In this document: in pieces, positions 49,973-61,068 of the stretch | Position numbering within the stretch: the stretch's first letter is position 1 | Layout: each line of letters begins with the position of its first letter | Assembly (NCBI RefSeq): GCF_005796105.1 | Contig: NZ_VAUO01000013.1 | Coordinates: 1 to 64,000, forward strand | Origin: Pseudomonas mosselii | Lineage (GTDB): Bacteria > Pseudomonadota > Gammaproteobacteria > Pseudomonadales > Pseudomonadaceae | Direction of reading: 5' to 3' | DNA: 64,000 bases | Program-made: the position numbers and the translations under genes | Notes under the pieces: model-generated | Seen by the model: the letters and a program-made list of their open reading frames with translations, nothing else | What the model was told of the DNA's origin: nothing | The model's database searches: none

Positions 49973-51406
49973 ATGGCTGGCAAAACGCTCTACGACAAAC
50001 TCTGGGATGCTCACGAGGTCAAGCGCCGCGACGACGGCTCCTCGTTGATCTACATCGACCGCCATATCATCCACGAGGTCACCTCGCCCCAGGCCTTCGA
50101 GGGCCTGCGCCTGGCCAACCGTAAGCCGTGGCGCATCGATACCAACATCGCCACCCCCGACCACAACGTACCGACCACGCCAGAGCGCAAGGGCGGCATC
50201 GAGGCCATCGTCGACCAGGTATCGCGCCTGCAAGTGCAGACCCTCGATGAGAACTGTGACGAATACGGCATCGTCGAATTCAAGATGAATGACGAGCGCC
50301 AGGGTATCGTTCACGTCATCAGCCCTGAGCAGGGTGCTACCTTGCCGGGCATGACCGTGGTCTGTGGCGACTCGCACACCTCTACCCACGGCGCCTTCGG
50401 TGCGCTGGCCCACGGCATTGGCACCTCCGAGGTCGAGCACGTGCTCGCGACCCAGTGCCTGGTCGCCAAGAAAATGAAGAACATGTTGGTACGCGTCGAG
50501 GGCAGCTTGTCCGCCGGCGTCACCGCCAAAGACATCGTGCTCGCCGTGATCGGCAAGATCGGCACCGCTGGCGGCAACGGCCATGCCATGGAATTCGCTG
50601 GTAGCGCGATCCGCGAGCTGTCGATGGAAGGCCGCATGACCATCTGCAACATGTCCATCGAAGCCGGCGCCCGTGTGGGGCTGGTGGCAACCGATGCGAC
50701 CACCGTTGCCTATGTCCAAGGCCGCCCCTATGCGCCGAAGGGCGAGCAGTGGGCGCGTGCGGTCGAGTCGTGGAAAGACCTGGTGTCCGACCCAGACGCT
50801 GTGTTCGATACCGTGGTCGAGCTGGACGCTGCGCAGATCAAACCGCAAGTCAGCTGGGGCACGTCGCCTGAAATGGTGCTGGCCGTTGACCAGCGCGTGC
50901 CGGATCCGGCTGCCGAGGCTGACCTGATCAAGCGTGGCTCGATCGAGCGCGCCTTGAAGTACATGGGCTTGAGTGCCAACCAGGCGATTACCGATATCCG
51001 TCTGGATCGCGTGTTCATTGGTTCGTGCACCAACTCGCGGATCGAAGACCTGCGTGCCGCCGCCGAGATCGCCAAGGGGCGCAAGGTGGCCGCCAGCGTC
51101 AAGCAAGCCATCGTCGTGCCGGGCTCGGGCTTGGTCAAGGCGCAGGCCGAGCGTGAAGGCCTGGACAAGATCTTCCTCGAAGCCGGCTTCGAATGGCGTG
51201 AGCCTGGTTGCTCCATGTGCCTGGCCATGAACCCGGATCGCCTGGAGAGCGGAGAGCACTGCGCCTCGACCTCCAACCGCAACTTCGAAGGCCGTCAAGG
51301 CGCCGGTGGTCGTACCCATCTGGTCAGCCCGGCCATGGCTGCGGCTGCCGCCGTGACCGGCCACTTCATCGATGTCCGCGAGTTGATCCAAGGGAGCGCA
51401 GCATGA
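49973..51406 (+). CDS. leuC: 3-isopropylmalate dehydratase large subunit
   Basis: 477 residues; start at MAGKTLYDKL with AGGAA seven bases upstream. Aconitase-like, with three cluster cysteines in GSCTNSR and GCSMCLAMN. With LeuD it isomerises 2- to 3-isopropylmalate. It ends in ATGA overlap with leuD. Confidence 0.97.
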   Translation: MAGKTLYDKLWDAHEVKRRDDGSSLIYIDRHIIHEVTSPQAFEGLRLANRKPWRIDTNIATPDHNVPTTPERKGGIEAIVDQVSRLQVQTLDENCDEYGIVEFKMNDERQGIVHVISPEQGATLPGMTVVCGDSHTSTHGAFGALAHGIGTSEVEHVLATQCLVAKKMKNMLVRVEGSLSAGVTAKDIVLAVIGKIGTAGGNGHAMEFAGSAIRELSMEGRMTICNMSIEAGARVGLVATDATTVAYVQGRPYAPKGEQWARAVESWKDLVSDPDAVFDTVVELDAAQIKPQVSWGTSPEMVLAVDQRVPDPAAEADLIKRGSIERALKYMGLSANQAITDIRLDRVFIGSCTNSRIEDLRAAAEIAKGRKVAASVKQAIVVPGSGLVKAQAEREGLDKIFLEAGFEWREPGCSMCLAMNPDRLESGEHCASTSNRNFEGRQGAGGRTHLVSPAMAAAAAVTGHFIDVRELIQGSAA

Positions 51407-52047
51407 AAGCCTTCACCCAGCACATCGGCCTGGTCGCCCCGTTGGATCGTGCCAACGTCGACACCGACCAGATCATCCCCAAGCAATTTTTGAAGTCGAT
51501 CAAGCGTACCGGTTTCGGTCCGAATCTGTTCGACGAGTGGCGCTACCTTGACGTTGGCCAGCCTTACCAGGACAACAGCAAGCGCCCATTGAACGAAGAG
51601 TTCGTGCTCAACCACGCGCGTTATCAAGGCGCCAGCGTGTTGCTGGCCCGCGAGAACTTCGGCTGCGGTTCGAGCCGCGAGCACGCCCCGTGGGCGCTGG
51701 ACGAATACGGCTTCCGTAGCGTGATCGCGCCGAGCTTCGCCGACATCTTCTTCAACAACAGCTTCAAGAACGGCCTGCTGCCGATCATCCTCGATGCCGC
51801 CGAGGTGGACGAGTTGTTCAAGCAAGTCGAGGCCAACCCAGGCTACCAGCTGACCATCGACCTCGAAGCCCAGGCGGTGACCCGTCCGGACGGTAAGGTG
51901 CTGAAGTTCGAGATCGACGCCTTCCGCAAGCACTGCCTGCTCAACGGCTTGGACGATATCGGCCTGACCCTGCAAGACAGCGACGCGATCAAGGCGTTCG
52001 AGGGCAAGCACCGCGCCAGCCAGCCGTGGCTGTTCCGTGATGCCTGA
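51403..52047 (+). CDS. leuD: 3-isopropylmalate dehydratase small subunit
   Basis: 214 residues. NVDTDQIIPKQFLK near 18-31 and the swivelling-domain motif NFGCGSSREHAPWAL near 82-96. Forms the heterodimer with LeuC; translationally coupled through ATGA. Confidence 0.97.
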   Translation: MKAFTQHIGLVAPLDRANVDTDQIIPKQFLKSIKRTGFGPNLFDEWRYLDVGQPYQDNSKRPLNEEFVLNHARYQGASVLLARENFGCGSSREHAPWALDEYGFRSVIAPSFADIFFNNSFKNGLLPIILDAAEVDELFKQVEANPGYQLTIDLEAQAVTRPDGKVLKFEIDAFRKHCLLNGLDDIGLTLQDSDAIKAFEGKHRASQPWLFRDA

Positions 52048-52065
52048 AGTCTGTAGATGATTGTT

Positions 52066-52101
52066 CCGGCCTCTTTGCGGGCTTGCCCGTGAAGGGGCCG
52101 G
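52066..52101. repeat. REP-like palindrome after leuD
   Basis: Outer stem ccggcc / ggccgg, inner gcgggcttgcccg; between leuD and the methyltransferase gene. Confidence 0.65.
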
Positions 52102-52133
52102 ACTGGCTAGCAACTTTTTAAAGGATTGACCCC

Positions 52134-52898
52134 ATGACCCGCACTACCCACACCGATGTGGTCCAGCGCCAGTTCGGCGAACAGGCCAGTGCCTACCTCA
52201 GCAGCGCCGTGCACGCCGAGGGCCGTGAGTTCGCCCTGTTGCAGGACGCGCTGGCCGAGCAGCGCGAGGCCCGCGTGCTGGACCTGGGCTGTGGTGCTGG
52301 CCATGTGAGTTTCCACGTCGCCCCGCTGGTCGCTGAAGTGGTGGCCTACGACCTGTCGCAATCGATGCTGGATGTGGTAGCCGCTGCGGCAAATGCGCGC
52401 GGCCTGGCCAATATCCGTACCGAGCACGGTGCCGCAGAGCGCTTGCCATTCGACGAGGGGACTTTCGACTTCGTCTTCAGCCGCTATTCGGCGCACCATT
52501 GGAGCGATTTGGGCCTTGCCCTGCGTGAGGTGCGCCGGGTGCTCAAGCCTGGCGGGGTGGCTGCGTTCATCGACGTGATGTCGCCGGGCAGCCCACTGCT
52601 CGACACCTATTTGCAGAGCGTCGAGGTGCTGCGCGACACCAGCCATGTGCGCGACTATAGCGCCGCCGAATGGCAGCGCCAGGTCAGCGAAGCTGGCCTG
52701 CACGTGCGCAGCCACACCCGTCAGCGCCTGCGCCTTGAATGGAACTCCTGGGTGGCGCGTATGCGCACGCCAGAGCCGCTGTGCGTGGCCATTCGCCAGT
52801 TGCAGCAAGCCATGGGCGAGGAAGTACGGCAGTATTACCAGATCGAAGCCGACGGCTCGTTCAGCACCGATGTGCTGGTGTTGTGGGCTGAGCGTTGA
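52134..52898 (+). CDS. Class I SAM-dependent methyltransferase
   Basis: 254 residues. SAM-binding VLDLGCGAGHVSF (motif I) near 45, VVAYDLSQSML (post-I) near 67, and FDFVFSRYSAHHWSD near 110. UbiE/Methyltransf_11 fold; substrate unknown. It sits between leuD and leuB with AAGGA before its start. The same insertion is found in other pseudomonads from memory, so the link to leucine synthesis may be old but is unexplained. Confidence 0.9.
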   Translation: MTRTTHTDVVQRQFGEQASAYLSSAVHAEGREFALLQDALAEQREARVLDLGCGAGHVSFHVAPLVAEVVAYDLSQSMLDVVAAAANARGLANIRTEHGAAERLPFDEGTFDFVFSRYSAHHWSDLGLALREVRRVLKPGGVAAFIDVMSPGSPLLDTYLQSVEVLRDTSHVRDYSAAEWQRQVSEAGLHVRSHTRQRLRLEWNSWVARMRTPEPLCVAIRQLQQAMGEEVRQYYQIEADGSFSTDVLVLWAER

Positions 52899-52951
52899 TT
52901 GTTTACGGCGTGGCGCAACCTGCCACGCCGCTTGAATGAATAGAGGAAAGC

Positions 52952-54034
<1,083 letters not shown>

Positions 54035-54098
54035 TCTCTCTGGCCCGCTACCAAAAACTCCCGGTAGCGGCCCACTTTTTAGTAAAGGTGTAGTTGCG

Positions 54099-55211
54099 AT
54101 GAAACGTGTAGGTCTGATCGGTTGGCGTGGAATGGTCGGTTCCGTGCTCATGCAGCGTATGCTCGAAGAGCAGGACTTCGACCTGATCGAGCCGGTGTTC
54201 TTCACCACCTCCAACGTGGGTGGCCAGGGTCCGAACGTGGGCAAGGACATTGCGCCGCTCAAGGATGCCTACAACATTGAAGAGCTAAAGACCCTCGACG
54301 TCATTCTGACCTGCCAGGGCGGCGACTACACCAATGAAGTCTTCCCCAAGCTGCGCGAAGCCGGCTGGCAGGGCTACTGGATCGACGCTGCCTCGTCGCT
54401 GCGCATGCAGGATGACGCGGTCATCGTGCTCGACCCTGTCAACCGCAAGGTCATCGATCAGCAGCTCGACGCCGGTACCAAGAACTACATCGGCGGCAAC
54501 TGCACCGTCAGCCTGATGCTGATGGGCCTGGGTGGCTTGTTCGAAGCGGGTCTGGTGGAGTGGATGAGCGCCATGACCTACCAGGCGGCCTCCGGTGCCG
54601 GTGCGCAGAACATGCGTGAGCTGATCAAGCAGATGGGCGCGACCCACGCCGCGGTGGCTGACGATCTGGCCAACCCGGCCAGCGCCATCCTCGACATCGA
54701 TCGCAAGGTGGCCGAAACCATGCGTGGCGAGGCGTTCCCAACCGAGAACTTTGGTGTTCCACTGGCCGGTAGCCTGATCCCGTGGATCGACAAAGAACTG
54801 CCGAACGGCCAGAGCCGCGAAGAGTGGAAGGCCCAGGCCGAGACCAACAAGATTCTTGGCCGCTTCAAGAGCCCGATCCCGGTGGATGGTATCTGCGTGC
54901 GCATCGGTGCCATGCGTTGCCACAGCCAGGCCCTGACCATCAAGCTGAACAAGGATGTACCGCTGGCCGATATCGAGGGGCTGATCAGCCAGCACAACCC
55001 TTGGGTCAAGCTGGTGCCGAACCAGCGTGAAATCAGTATGCAGGAACTGACCCCGACCAAGGTGACCGGTACGCTGAATATCCCGGTTGGCCGTCTGCGT
55101 AAGCTGAACATGGGGTCGCAGTACCTGGGTGCCTTCACCGTGGGCGACCAGTTGCTGTGGGGCGCTGCCGAGCCGCTGCGTCGGATGCTGCGGATCCTGC
55201 TGGAGCGTTGA
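54099..55211 (+). CDS. asd: Aspartate-semialdehyde dehydrogenase
   Basis: 370 residues, proteobacterial type. NADP-binding GLIGWRGMVGSVLMQRM (5-21), catalytic Cys in GGNCTVSLML near 135, and the catalytic His in RIGAMRCHSQALTIKL near 275. Makes the branch-point precursor of lysine, methionine and threonine. A terminator follows. Confidence 0.97.
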   Translation: MKRVGLIGWRGMVGSVLMQRMLEEQDFDLIEPVFFTTSNVGGQGPNVGKDIAPLKDAYNIEELKTLDVILTCQGGDYTNEVFPKLREAGWQGYWIDAASSLRMQDDAVIVLDPVNRKVIDQQLDAGTKNYIGGNCTVSLMLMGLGGLFEAGLVEWMSAMTYQAASGAGAQNMRELIKQMGATHAAVADDLANPASAILDIDRKVAETMRGEAFPTENFGVPLAGSLIPWIDKELPNGQSREEWKAQAETNKILGRFKSPIPVDGICVRIGAMRCHSQALTIKLNKDVPLADIEGLISQHNPWVKLVPNQREISMQELTPTKVTGTLNIPVGRLRKLNMGSQYLGAFTVGDQLLWGAAEPLRRMLRILLER

Positions 55212-55238
55212 TTGCGCAGGTTCAAGCATTGATGCGAG

Positions 55239-55273
55239 AAAACCCGTGCCTTTAAAGAGGTACGGGTTTTTTA
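55239..55273 (+). terminator. Terminator after asd
   Basis: Stem aaaacccgtgcctt / aggtacgggtttt followed by ttta. Confidence 0.9.
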
Positions 55274-55424
55274 TTGGGCGGGGTTTTGTGTTCGTTTGGC
55301 GTGCAAGGAACGCATCCAGGCCGCTGAGCGAATACAATCGTTACCCAACCCTATCCCCCTCCCCACATTCCAAGTAAAGTGCCGCACCCCGCCGCAAGCC
55401 CCCTGTAGCAGAAGGAGCCATCCC

Positions 55425-56429
55425 ATGACCTCAGCACTCGACATCGCCGTAGTAGGCGCCACTGGCAGCGTAGGTGAAACCCTGGTGCAGATTCTTGAGG
55501 AACTGTCGTTCCCGGTCGCCACCTTGCACCTGCTGGCAAGCATGGAGTCGGCGGGCAGTAGCGTCATGTTCGCGGGCAAGAAACTCAAGGTTCGCGAAGT
55601 GGACAGCTTCGATTTCAGCCAGGTGAAGCTGGTGTTCTTCGCCGCCAGTGCAGCCGTCAGCCGCAGCTTCGCGCCTAAGGCGCACGAAGCTGGCTGTACC
55701 GTCATTGACCTGTCTGGCGCCCTGGAAAACGCAATCGCACTGGTCCCGGAAGCCAACGGCCAGCGCATCGCCGAACTGCCCCAGCCTGCGCTGATCACCA
55801 GCCCCTGTGCAGGCGCTGTGGCCCTGGCCGTGGCTTTGGCGCCGCTCAAGGGGCTGGTGCAGATCGAGCGTTTGCAGGTCAATGCCTGTCTGGCGGTGTC
55901 GGCCCAAGGTCGCGAGGGCGTTAGCGAGCTCGCTCGCCAGACCGCCGAGCTGCTCAACGCGCGCCCGCTTGAGCCGCGCTTTTTCGACCGCCAGATGGCT
56001 TTCAACCTGCTGGCACAGGTCGGCGCCGCCGACGAGCAGGGACATACGCTGGTCGAACAACGTCTGGTGGGCGAGTTGCGACAGCTGCTGGAGATGCCGC
56101 AATTGAAGATTTCCGTGACCTGTATTCAAGTACCGGTGTTTTTCGGCGATAGCTTCAGTGTGGCGTTGCAGAGCACTTGCCCGGTCGACTTGCAGGCCGT
56201 CAATGACGCTCTGGACGGCGCTGATAGCATCGAACGGGTCGAGCCGGGTGATTATCCGACGCCTGTAGGGGACGCAGTGGGTCAGGACGTGGTCTATGTT
56301 GGTCGTGTACGACGTGGTATCGACGAGGCTGAACAGCTCAACCTCTGGCTGACCACCGACAATGTGCGCAAGGGGGCGGCGCTCAACGCCGTGCAGGTGG
56401 CGCAATTGTTGATAAAACACATGGCGTAA
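55425..56429 (+). CDS. usg: Asd-like protein of the USG-1 type, probably not catalytic
   Basis: 334 residues from MTSALDIAVV, AGGAG upstream. The NADP-binding opening VVGATGSVGETLVQIL (9-24) and family fold are kept. However, the usual active-site SNPNC reads TSPCAG, and the family's RVPVxxGHS is QVPVFFGDS: the substrate Arg and catalytic His are replaced. The true dehydrogenase is the gene upstream. The name USG-1 is by gene order and length; no function is known. Confidence 0.85.
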   Translation: MTSALDIAVVGATGSVGETLVQILEELSFPVATLHLLASMESAGSSVMFAGKKLKVREVDSFDFSQVKLVFFAASAAVSRSFAPKAHEAGCTVIDLSGALENAIALVPEANGQRIAELPQPALITSPCAGAVALAVALAPLKGLVQIERLQVNACLAVSAQGREGVSELARQTAELLNARPLEPRFFDRQMAFNLLAQVGAADEQGHTLVEQRLVGELRQLLEMPQLKISVTCIQVPVFFGDSFSVALQSTCPVDLQAVNDALDGADSIERVEPGDYPTPVGDAVGQDVVYVGRVRRGIDEAEQLNLWLTTDNVRKGAALNAVQVAQLLIKHMA

Positions 56430-56501
56430 AAGATACTGGCCAGCAATTTTGTCCTACACCGCAACAGGGTTTTTGGGACGATTCATACAAGGGAAGAGTT
56501 C

Positions 56502-59150
56502 ATGCTTCGAATTCGCAAACTGGTTCTGGCTGTCGCGGCCGCCTCGGCGTTGTCGTCGGGTGTCGCCAACGCTCTGGGGTTGGGGGAGCTGACCCTGAAG
56601 TCGGCGCAGAACCAGCCGCTGGATGCCGAGATCGAACTGCTCGACGTGCGCGACCTCAAGGCCGCCGAAATGTCGCCCAGCCTGGCGTCGCCGGAAGATT
56701 TCGCCAGGGCTGGCGTCCCACTTCCGACCTACCTCGAAGACCTGACCTTCACCCCGGTGATCAACCCCAACGGCCGCAGTGTGCTGCGGGTCACCTCGAG
56801 CAAGCCGCTAGCGGAACCGGTGGTCAAGTTCCTGGTGCAGGTCATGTGGCCCCAGGGCCGCCTGTTGCGCGACTACAGCGTGTTGCTCGACCAGGCCCAG
56901 GCTCAGGCCGACCAGCCGACGCGCGCCGCGATCAACCCTGCGGTGAGTGCCGGGCGCTATACCACCAAGCGCCGTGACACCCTCTGGCAGATTGCTGCGC
57001 GCAACACCCACGGCGGCTCGGTCCAACAGACCATGCTGGCGATCCAGGCGCTCAACCCGGACGCCTTCATTGGCAACAACATCAACCAGTTGAAGGTCGG
57101 CCAGGTCCTGCGCCTGCCCGACCAGCAGCAGATCCAGAGCATCTCTCGGCCAGAGGCCAATCGTGAAGTGGCCGAGCAGTATGCGGCCTGGCGTGAAGGT
57201 CGCCGCCTCGGCCCGCGAGCTCGGCAGCTCGATGCGACCCGACGTGGCGAGGCCGGCAGTGCGCCAGCGCGTATCGTCCAGGGTGACAACTTGCGCCTGG
57301 TGTCGCCTGGCGGCAAGGGCGCGGTCGGTGATGCACGTGCGTTGAACGACAAGCTGGCGGTGGCCCAGGAAAGCCTAGACACCAGCCGTCGTGACAACGA
57401 AGAACTCAAGAGCCGCATGACCGACCTGCAGAGTCAGTTGGACAAGCTGCAGCGCCTGATCGAAATGAAAAACGATCAGCTGGCGCGTCTCGAAGCCCAG
57501 GCAGCAGCGCCCCAGCCTGCGCCTGCAGCAACGCCGCCGGTGGAGTCGGTAGCACCAGCCCAGCCTGCAATCGATGCGCAATTGACCCCCGCTGAGCCTG
57601 CGGCAGCACCTGCTCCGGCGGCGGTCGATACGGCACCGGCTGCCAGTGAAGCCCCTGCTAGCCAGGAACAGGGCGTGCTCGACCAGATATTGGGCAACCC
57701 GCTGTTGCTGGGTCTTATCGCAGGTTCCGCGTTCCTCGTGCTGTTGCTGCTGCTCTTGCTCCTTGCGCGCAAGCGCAAGGCCCAGCAAGAAGCCGAGAAA
57801 CACCTGCGCATGGCCCGGGCGTTGTCCGAGGAGGGTGAGCGCGCGCCGGATCTGGATCTGCCTGCGGACAGTTTCGATGGCCTGGACGTCTCGGCGCCCA
57901 GCGTGACCCTGTCGCCTGCCGTGGTGGCCGCATCGGCCGCTGCTGCTGCGGCAGCCGAAAAACCTGCGCCGGTCGCCGAGCCGGCAGCGCCGTTCGTCGA
58001 TCCGCGCGCAGCGCTACTGGCCGAAGTCGACGAGAGTCTGGCACGCGGTCGTTTGAACCACGCTGCCGACCTGCTGGAAGCGGCGGTGGCGTCCGATCCT
58101 CAGCGCAGCGACTTGCGCTTGAAGCTGATGGAGGTCTACGCCCGCCAGGGGGATCAGGACGCCTTCGCAGGCCAGGAGCGCAAGCTGGCGCCGAACGAGC
58201 AGAATCAAGCCGAAGTGGCCGCGCTCAAAGAGCGCTTCCCAGCCATGCTGGGTGTGGCTGCGGTTGCAGCCGGTGCCGCCGCTTCCGGGCTCGACGAGGA
58301 GTTCGTCCAGGCGTTGCTTCAAGAGCCTGCCCAGGACGCGCCTGCACCTGTGGTCGAGCCGCAGCCTGAGCCTGAGGTGCAGCCTGAGCCCGATGCACTC
58401 GCGGGCGTCGAGCCCGAGCCGGTTGCGCAGAGCGCTGATGACGACTTGGACGGTGCCTTCGACCTGAGCCTGGACGATGACTTGCCGCTGGACGATCCGC
58501 TGGATCTGCCTGTGCTCGAAGAGGCTGCGCCGATCGAGCCGCAGCCTGCGTCCGACACCGCCGCGCCAGTCGCTCAAACCGATGCGGACGACGATTTCGA
58601 AGCGTTGCTCGCGCAAGCCCAAGCCCAGACGCCAGAGCCTCAAGTACTCGATGACCTGGCCGATTTCGACTTGGACATCGCCGAGCCCGCGGCCGCTGCC
58701 AGCAACGAGGAGGCGCCCGTGGACGTTGCCGCGGAGCTGGCCGCGTTCGAAGCCATGCCGGCATTCGATCCGATTTCCGAGCTAGAGCTGCCTGAGGATT
58801 TCGACCTGTCGTTGTCGCTGGATGACAGCTCGCCAGCCGACCAGCAGTTCGCTTCGGAGCTCGATGGCGTCAATGCCGAGCTGGACAAGCTGTCGTCGGA
58901 CCTCGACGTGCCTTCCGCGCAGCCGCAGTTCACCGCAGAAGACGCTGCATTGGAGCCCGAGCCGCTGGACGATCTGGACTTCGACTTCTTCTCGGGGACC
59001 GATGAGGTGGCCACCAAGTTGGATCTGGCCCGGGCCTACATCGACATGGGCGATCACCAAGGGGCTCGCGACATCCTCGACGAAGTGGTCAAGGATGGCG
59101 ACCACATCCAGCGCCAGGAAGCCAGCGACATGCTCTCGCGCCTGGTCTGA
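56502..59150 (+). CDS. fimV: FimV/HubP family polar landmark protein
   Basis: 882 residues. Signal peptide (1-25, AAASALSSGVANA), a periplasmic FimV N-terminal domain (GLGELTLKSAQNQPLDAEI), a LysM peptidoglycan-binding domain (about 150-205), a coiled-coil (about 285-325), one membrane helix (LLLGLIAGSAFLVLLLLLLL, about 405-425), and a long acidic cytoplasmic part ending in the conserved FimV C-terminal TPR (ATKLDLARAYIDMGDHQGAR). It organises the cell pole for type IV pili, flagella or chemotaxis. Confidence 0.95.
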   Translation: MLRIRKLVLAVAAASALSSGVANALGLGELTLKSAQNQPLDAEIELLDVRDLKAAEMSPSLASPEDFARAGVPLPTYLEDLTFTPVINPNGRSVLRVTSSKPLAEPVVKFLVQVMWPQGRLLRDYSVLLDQAQAQADQPTRAAINPAVSAGRYTTKRRDTLWQIAARNTHGGSVQQTMLAIQALNPDAFIGNNINQLKVGQVLRLPDQQQIQSISRPEANREVAEQYAAWREGRRLGPRARQLDATRRGEAGSAPARIVQGDNLRLVSPGGKGAVGDARALNDKLAVAQESLDTSRRDNEELKSRMTDLQSQLDKLQRLIEMKNDQLARLEAQAAAPQPAPAATPPVESVAPAQPAIDAQLTPAEPAAAPAPAAVDTAPAASEAPASQEQGVLDQILGNPLLLGLIAGSAFLVLLLLLLLLARKRKAQQEAEKHLRMARALSEEGERAPDLDLPADSFDGLDVSAPSVTLSPAVVAASAAAAAAAEKPAPVAEPAAPFVDPRAALLAEVDESLARGRLNHAADLLEAAVASDPQRSDLRLKLMEVYARQGDQDAFAGQERKLAPNEQNQAEVAALKERFPAMLGVAAVAAGAAASGLDEEFVQALLQEPAQDAPAPVVEPQPEPEVQPEPDALAGVEPEPVAQSADDDLDGAFDLSLDDDLPLDDPLDLPVLEEAAPIEPQPASDTAAPVAQTDADDDFEALLAQAQAQTPEPQVLDDLADFDLDIAEPAAAASNEEAPVDVAAELAAFEAMPAFDPISELELPEDFDLSLSLDDSSPADQQFASELDGVNAELDKLSSDLDVPSAQPQFTAEDAALEPEPLDDLDFDFFSGTDEVATKLDLARAYIDMGDHQGARDILDEVVKDGDHIQRQEASDMLSRLV

Positions 59151-59320
59151 GGCTGCCTCAGGGCTGAGCCCGTTCCTGGCAGGTGGCTCGCAGTCGCCTG
59201 GGGGCGGATTGAGCCGCGAAGAGGTCGGCACAGGCAGCACGCACCTTACGGCAGCCCACCCAGGCTGCCGTTGCCGTTATAATCCCGGCCGTTTCGTATC
59301 AGCTCACAGGTTTTCCTCTC

Positions 59321-60172
59321 TTGGACATCATCGACACCGCCGCCGAATCGGCTGCCGAAGGCTACGCTCGTATCGCCCTGGGCGTGGAATACAAAGGCTC
59401 GCGCTACCGTGGCTGGCAGCGCCAGTCCAGTGGCGTGCCCAGTGTGCAGCAGGCATTGGAAGAGGCGTTGTCGAAGGTGGCCAACGAGCCGATCAGCGTG
59501 ATCTGCGCCGGGCGCACTGACGCTGGCGTGCATGGCAGTGGGCAGATCGTGCATTTCGATACCCGTGCGGTGCGCGACGAGCGGGCCTGGACCCTGGGCA
59601 GCAACTTCAACTTGCCGCATGACATCAGCGTGGTCTGGTCACGGCCGATGCCGGCGCATTTTCATGCGCGCTTCAAGGCCACCGCGCGGCGCTACCGCTA
59701 CGTGATCTACAACGACCCGATCCGCCCGGCGCACCTGGCCGAAGAGGTGACCTGGAATCATCGCCCGCTGGACGTCGAGCGCATGGCCCTGGCCGCGCGA
59801 GACCTGCTGGGCACCCACGACTTCAGCGCCTTCCGCGCCAGCCAGTGCCAGGCCAAGTCGCCGATCAAGCATATCCATCACCTGCGTGTCACTCGCCATG
59901 GCCAGATGATCGTGCTGGACGTGCGGGCCACCGCGTTCCTGCACCATATGGTGCGCAACATCGCTGGCGTGCTGATGGCCATCGGTGCGGGTGAGCGCCC
60001 GGTGCAGTGGGCTCGTGAGGTGCTGGAGGGGCGCAACCGCCGCGAGGGTGGGGTGACAGCGCATCCCTATGGCCTGTACCTGGTGCAGGTGGAATATCCC
60101 GAGGAGTTCGCCTTGCCCCAGCGTTACATCGGCCCACACTTTCTCACCGGCTACGAAGCCTTGGGCAACTGA
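59321..60172 (+). CDS. truA: tRNA pseudouridine(38-40) synthase
   Basis: 283 residues with a TTG start; the conserved part begins about residue 15 (ARIALGVEYKGSRYRGWQ), so a later start is possible. Catalytic Asp in CAGRTDAGVHGSGQ near 66. A perfect -10 TATAAT at 59278-59283 lies about 40 bases upstream. Modifies uridines of the anticodon arm. Confidence 0.94.
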   Translation: MDIIDTAAESAAEGYARIALGVEYKGSRYRGWQRQSSGVPSVQQALEEALSKVANEPISVICAGRTDAGVHGSGQIVHFDTRAVRDERAWTLGSNFNLPHDISVVWSRPMPAHFHARFKATARRYRYVIYNDPIRPAHLAEEVTWNHRPLDVERMALAARDLLGTHDFSAFRASQCQAKSPIKHIHHLRVTRHGQMIVLDVRATAFLHHMVRNIAGVLMAIGAGERPVQWAREVLEGRNRREGGVTAHPYGLYLVQVEYPEEFALPQRYIGPHFLTGYEALGN

Positions 60173-60229
60173 CGGGGGGGCTGGCCTTTGCTAACATCCG
60201 CCCCTTCACCGATCAAAGGATCCCCGTCC

Positions 60230-60850
60230 ATGAGCACCGTGCGCAGCAAGATCTGCGGGATTACCCGTATCGAAGATGCCCTGGCCGCCGCCGAAGCGGG
60301 CGCTGATGCCATTGGCTTTGTCTTCTACGCCAAAAGCCCACGGGCGGTGGATGTACGCCAGGCCCGCGCGATCATGGCTGAGCTGCCACCGTTCGTGACC
60401 TGCGTAGGCTTGTTCGTCAATGCCTCGCGCTGCGAGCTTAACGAGATCCTCGAAGCGGTTCCCCTGGACCTGCTACAGTTCCACGGCGATGAAACCCCAG
60501 CCGACTGCGAGGGCTATCATCGGCCCTGGATCAAGGCCTTGCGGGTGCGTCCAGGCGACGACCTGGAGGCTGCTTGCCAGCGCTACGCCGGTGCCCGCGG
60601 CATCCTGCTCGACACCTACGTGCCTGGTGTGCCAGGTGGAACCGGCGAAGCCTTCGACTGGTCGTTGGTGCCGGCAAGGCTGAGCAAGCCCATCATCCTT
60701 GCCGGGGGGCTTTCAGCCGACAACGTCGCCCAGGCCATTGCCCAGGTACGTCCGTATGCAGTGGATGTGAGCGGCGGCGTGGAATACGCCAAGGGCATCA
60801 AGGATGCCGCCAAGATCGAGGCCTTCATGCGGGCGGTGAGGCAGGCATGA
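60230..60850 (+). CDS. trpF: Phosphoribosylanthranilate isomerase
   Basis: 206 residues from MSTVRSKICGIT, AAGGA upstream. KICGIT carries the catalytic Cys, and GGLSADNVAQAI and VDVSGGVE form the phosphate-binding loops of the TIM barrel. Third step of tryptophan synthesis, encoded away from the other trp genes, as usual in pseudomonads. The 218-base gap to accD shows only GC-rich dyads. Confidence 0.96.
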   Translation: MSTVRSKICGITRIEDALAAAEAGADAIGFVFYAKSPRAVDVRQARAIMAELPPFVTCVGLFVNASRCELNEILEAVPLDLLQFHGDETPADCEGYHRPWIKALRVRPGDDLEAACQRYAGARGILLDTYVPGVPGGTGEAFDWSLVPARLSKPIILAGGLSADNVAQAIAQVRPYAVDVSGGVEYAKGIKDAAKIEAFMRAVRQA

Positions 60851-61068
60851 GTGTGGATGTGACGGCTGGCCGCGCGCCATCGTCCATAGGTTTCGCAGCC
60901 CGATGCTGCCAGGTAGCGCCTGTGCGGGGTGTCGGCGTAACTATTGAAGGTGGGGCGGTACGTTGCCAGCGCATGGCCGGCCCATCGTCGTTTCGAAGCA
61001 GAATTTGAGCTCAAGGGCAGGGGCGGGCAGGCAACGCCTCCCGCCGGCCAATACTGGAGAAAGAAAGC

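Noticed and set aside
60851..61068. Possible small gene between trpF and accD
   Set aside because: No frame with a ribosome site; only GC-rich dyads and the accD ribosome site are seen.
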